Shown here: in pieces, positions 61,722 through 64,000 of the stretch
How positions within the stretch are numbered: position 1 is the stretch's first letter
Layout of the letters: every line of letters begins with the position of its first letter
DNA from: Alphaproteobacteria bacterium
GTDB lineage: Bacteria > Myxococcota_A > UBA796 > GCA-2862545
NCBI GenBank assembly: GCA_020632915.1
Contig: JACKEP010000012.1
Span: 62,001-126,000 of the forward strand
Reading direction: 5' to 3'
DNA: 64,000 nt
Notes under the pieces: model-generated
The model's input: only the letters and a program-made list of their open reading frames with translations
Told to the model about the DNA's origin: nothing
The model's database searches: none
Translations under genes and position numbers: made by a program

Positions 61722-62555
61722 ATGGCGGATCGACGACTGACGGCCTTCGTGGGCGAAGGCACCGCCCGGCTGCTGTGGGTGGAGGCCACCGACACGGCGG
61801 CCGAGCTGGTGGCGCGCCACGCGCTGGAGGGGCGCGCGGCGACGCTGTCGGCCGAGCTCGTGGTCGCGAGCCTGCTCCTGGGTGCCTACGTCAAGGGCGA
61901 GGAGCGCATGCAGCTGCAGCTGCAGGCCAGCGCGCCCGACGTGTCGTTCTTCGGAGAGGTCGACGCCCACGGCAGCTTCCGGGGACGCCTGCAGCCCGCC
62001 CATGTCGAGGCCGACGGTGCGGCGGTGCGCGGGATGATGCTCGCCATCAAGTCCGACGCCCAGCGCGAGATGTACCGGGGGGTGTCCGAGGTCGACGACG
62101 AGACGATCGCCCACGCCCTCGAACGCCACCTGCGCAGCTCCGATCAGGTCGACGCCCGGGTGCGCATCGACGTCGCCCCCGACCTGTCCCGGGTGCAGGG
62201 CCTGGTGCTCGACCGCCTGCCCGTGCTCGGCGGCACCGGTGTCGACGCCGACAGCGCGGCCCGCTTCGAGGACCTCGACGCGCTCGACCCCGACGCGCTC
62301 GCCCGCGCCGTGCAGGACGAGGCGCTGCTCGGCGACGACTTCTTCGTCCTCGACACCCTGCCGGTGCGCTTCCGCTGCCGCTGCGACCGAGGCCGCGTCG
62401 GCACGATGCTGCAGTCGCTCGGCTACACCGAGCTGCGGGCGATGCGCGACGAGGACGCGGGCGCCGAGGTCACGTGCCACTTCTGCGGGCAGGTGTACGC
62501 CTTCGACGGGCGCGACCTCGACGGGCTGCTGGCCGGCATGCCCGCCGAGGCCTGA
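61722..62555 (+). CDS. hslO: Redox-regulated chaperone Hsp33
   Basis: A 277-residue Hsp33 holdase that is switched on by oxidation in the cytosol. The N-terminal domain includes TLSAELVVASLLLGAYVKGEERMQLQL-type sequence (about 42-68). The C-terminal zinc switch is present: CRC in RFRCRCDRGR and CHFC in EVTCHFCGQVY, the CxC...CxxC arrangement. ATG at 61722 has GGAGG five bases upstream, favouring it over GTG at 61716. Lon and the Hsp70 island are the other proteostasis genes here, tens of kilobases away. Confidence 0.93.
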   Translation: MADRRLTAFVGEGTARLLWVEATDTAAELVARHALEGRAATLSAELVVASLLLGAYVKGEERMQLQLQASAPDVSFFGEVDAHGSFRGRLQPAHVEADGAAVRGMMLAIKSDAQREMYRGVSEVDDETIAHALERHLRSSDQVDARVRIDVAPDLSRVQGLVLDRLPVLGGTGVDADSAARFEDLDALDPDALARAVQDEALLGDDFFVLDTLPVRFRCRCDRGRVGTMLQSLGYTELRAMRDEDAGAEVTCHFCGQVYAFDGRDLDGLLAGMPAEA

Positions 62556-62569
62556 TCCTGCGCGGCCGG

Positions 62570-63268
62570 TCAGATGCCGGCGAGGTAGAGCTCGGGCGAT
62601 CCGGTCTGGCCGAGCAGCACCCCTGAGGCCGCGTCGACGAACACGGCGTGGTCGACGCCGTGCACCGTGACCTTCGCCGCGTGGAGCGCGCCCGCGGGCA
62701 GGCGGCCGGCGGCGTCGATGAGGACGTCGGCCGTGACGATGAGGGCGAGATCGCCCTCCGCCGCGGCGCGCACGCGGTGGGCGGTGAACAGGGCCTGGAG
62801 CACCTGGGGCGCAGCGACCGCACGCACCTCGTGCAGCGTGGCCTCGGGCAGGCGCTCCGCCAGCACGCCGCGCGGGTCCTTCAGGAGGGCAGGCGCGGGC
62901 GCCGGGGCCACGGCCGGGGGAGGAGCAGCGGCCGGGACGGGCGCCGGGGCGCTGGCGACGGGTGCGGGCGGCGTGGGCGGGGCAGGGGCGGGGGCAGCGG
63001 CGGCCTGGGCCGCACGGCGGGCCTCGGCCTTGGCGCGCGCCTCGGCCTCGGCCTCCTCCTTGGCGATCGCGGCCTTCAGCGCGTCGCGGGCGGACATCGG
63101 CTTGGGGGCGCGGTCGGCGAGGCTGACCTTGGGCGCGGGCTCGGGGGCCGGCTGTTCCGCCGCGACGCGGGCCTTGGCCTCCTCGGCCAGCTTCTTCGCC
63201 ATCGCGCGCGCCTTGGCCTCCTGGGCCAGGCGACGGGCCAGCTCGCGGGGATCCTCGGACTCGGTCAT
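62570..63268 (-). CDS. Hypothetical protein, charged coiled coil plus Ala/Pro linker
   Basis: A 232-residue protein with three parts: a Lys/Glu/Ala coiled coil (residues 7-90, with tandem AKARAMAKKLAEEAKARV), an Ala/Pro linker (90-130), and a C-terminal domain of about 100 residues (LPEATLHEVRAVAAPQVLQAL...VDHAVFVDAASGVLLG) that I do not recognise. ATG at 63268 follows GGAGG. It converges on hslO and diverges from the histidine phosphatase gene. Cytosolic by sequence. Confidence 0.7.
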   Translation of the reverse strand: MTESEDPRELARRLAQEAKARAMAKKLAEEAKARVAAEQPAPEPAPKVSLADRAPKPMSARDALKAAIAKEEAEAEARAKAEARRAAQAAAAPAPAPPTPPAPVASAPAPVPAAAPPPAVAPAPAPALLKDPRGVLAERLPEATLHEVRAVAAPQVLQALFTAHRVRAAAEGDLALIVTADVLIDAAGRLPAGALHAAKVTVHGVDHAVFVDAASGVLLGQTGSPELYLAGI

Positions 63269-63393
63269 CTTGCCTCCTCGGTGCCGGCGACGGGGGCACC
63301 CCGGCGGGAGCCAGTGGGTAGCACGGCCGCTCGGGCCGGTCTGCGGGATAGCTGTGAAGTCCTGGCAGGTCGTGAGGGACACCGGAGGACGTC

Positions 63394-64000
63394 GTGACCG
63401 GACCGGACGTGCAGCGAGGCGTGACCGTGATCCTGGTGCGTCACGGCCAGACGGCGTGGAACGCCGCGCGGCGTTTCCTGGGGCAGACCGACATCGGCCT
63501 CGACGCGGTCGGCAGGGTCCAGGCACGTCGGCTGGTCGCCGTGCCCGAGATCGCCCGGGCGTCCGCGGTCTACGCCTCACCGCTGCGTCGGGCGCGGCAG
63601 ACCGCCGACCTCCTGGGGCGCGCCGTCACCGTCGTGCCCGGCCTCGAGGAGCTGCACCAGGGCCGGCTGGAGGGGCTGGAGGTGGCCGAGGCGATCGCAC
63701 GTCACCCGACCTTCTTCGCCGCGTGGGCGCGCGATCCGACGGGCGTGGCCGTCCCCGGCGGCGAGTCGCTCGACGCCGCGCGCGATCGCGCTCTCGCGGC
63801 GCTGGACGCCGTCGCCGCCGATCAGCCCGACGGCAGCAGCATCGTCGTGGTCAGCCACCAGCTCGTGATCGCCGCGGTGTCGACGTGGGCCTACGGCGTG
63901 CCGCTGCGCAGCTGGCGCCGCTACGGCCTGCCGAACACGGGCACGAGGACCCTGCGGTGGGAGGGCGGCCGGTGGCGCGTCGACCACCGGATGCCCCACC
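63394..64000 (+). CDS. Histidine phosphatase-family protein, partial (3' end outside window)
   Basis: About 202 residues are visible before the window ends. The phosphoglycerate-mutase-like signature VILVRHGQTAWN (phospho-His) and ASPLRRARQTADLL (second Arg) are present, with the later EELHQGRLEGLE and VVSHQLVIAA. The last is usually SHGxxI; Gly is Gln here. Such enzymes dephosphorylate sugar phosphates, alpha-ribazole phosphate or proteins. GTG at 63394 is preceded by GGAGG. The stop is not in the window. Confidence 0.88.
   Translation, partial: MTGPDVQRGVTVILVRHGQTAWNAARRFLGQTDIGLDAVGRVQARRLVAVPEIARASAVYASPLRRARQTADLLGRAVTVVPGLEELHQGRLEGLEVAEAIARHPTFFAAWARDPTGVAVPGGESLDAARDRALAALDAVAADQPDGSSIVVVSHQLVIAAVSTWAYGVPLRSWRRYGLPNTGTRTLRWEGGRWRVDHRMPH

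Overview
The window is about 64 kb of very GC-rich DNA (above roughly 70% G+C by eye), almost fully coding on both strands. It has no rRNA, tRNA, CRISPR array, transposase or phage gene that I could find. The content points to a diderm bacterium. It has outer-membrane beta-barrels ending in an aromatic residue, lipoproteins with lipoboxes, a murein-recycling ligase (Mpl) and YajC-SecD-SecF. Together with Hanks-type Ser/Thr kinases and large secreted metalloproteases, this suggests a Myxococcota/deltaproteobacterial relative. The taxonomy is inference only; no marker gene proves it.

Layout. 1-4.9 kb (minus): a chaperone operon encoding an Hsp70-VWA fusion, GrpE, a degenerate Hsp70 and a J-like protein cut by the window edge. 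5-6.4 kb (plus): Maf and a family-4 uracil-DNA glycosylase. 6.6-11.8 kb (plus): a beta-barrel protein and a 1327-residue zincin lipoprotein. 11.8-13.4 kb (minus): a five-S1-domain RNA-binding protein. 13.5-19.8 kb (plus): queA-tgt, then yajC-secD-secF. 19.9-24.8 kb (plus): a small secreted protein, PIN-PhoH, RlmB and an M13 peptidase lipoprotein. 24.8-29.6 kb (minus): Lon, MtnA and a metallophosphoesterase. 29.7-32.7 kb (plus): EngB, RlmE and a Ser/Thr kinase. 32.7-37.7 kb (minus): PepA, a membrane-anchored pseudokinase and a hydrolase-like lipoprotein. 37.8-42.2 kb (plus): MiaB, a CPBP protease and a two-gene ABC transporter. 42.2-44.1 kb: a divergent pair of exported proteins. 44.2-51.4 kb (minus): a heterodimeric ABC exporter, PEP carboxylase and two small proteins. 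51.6-55.2 kb: a degenerate prenyl-synthase homologue, a lipase-like hydrolase, 764 bp of non-coding DNA and a sigma-70 family factor. 55.2-61.7 kb (minus): an apparent six-gene run of glycosyltransferase, Mpl, beta-barrel, class III aminotransferase, LuxE-like and LuxC-like genes. 61.7-64 kb: Hsp33, a coiled-coil protein and a truncated histidine phosphatase.

Two gene sets stand out as possible undescribed systems. In the chaperone operon, one Hsp70 has its helical lid replaced by a von Willebrand A domain. Its two partners, a second Hsp70 and a J protein, have lost the residues normally needed for ATP hydrolysis and for J-domain stimulation. In the aminotransferase-LuxE-LuxC set, translationally coupled genes could convert a fatty acid to an aldehyde and then to an amine, with no luciferase nearby. 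Other oddities are a tRNA-guanine transglycosylase without its zinc cysteines, SecD and SecF with enlarged periplasmic regions, a pseudokinase, and an isoprenyl-synthase homologue without its aspartate motifs.
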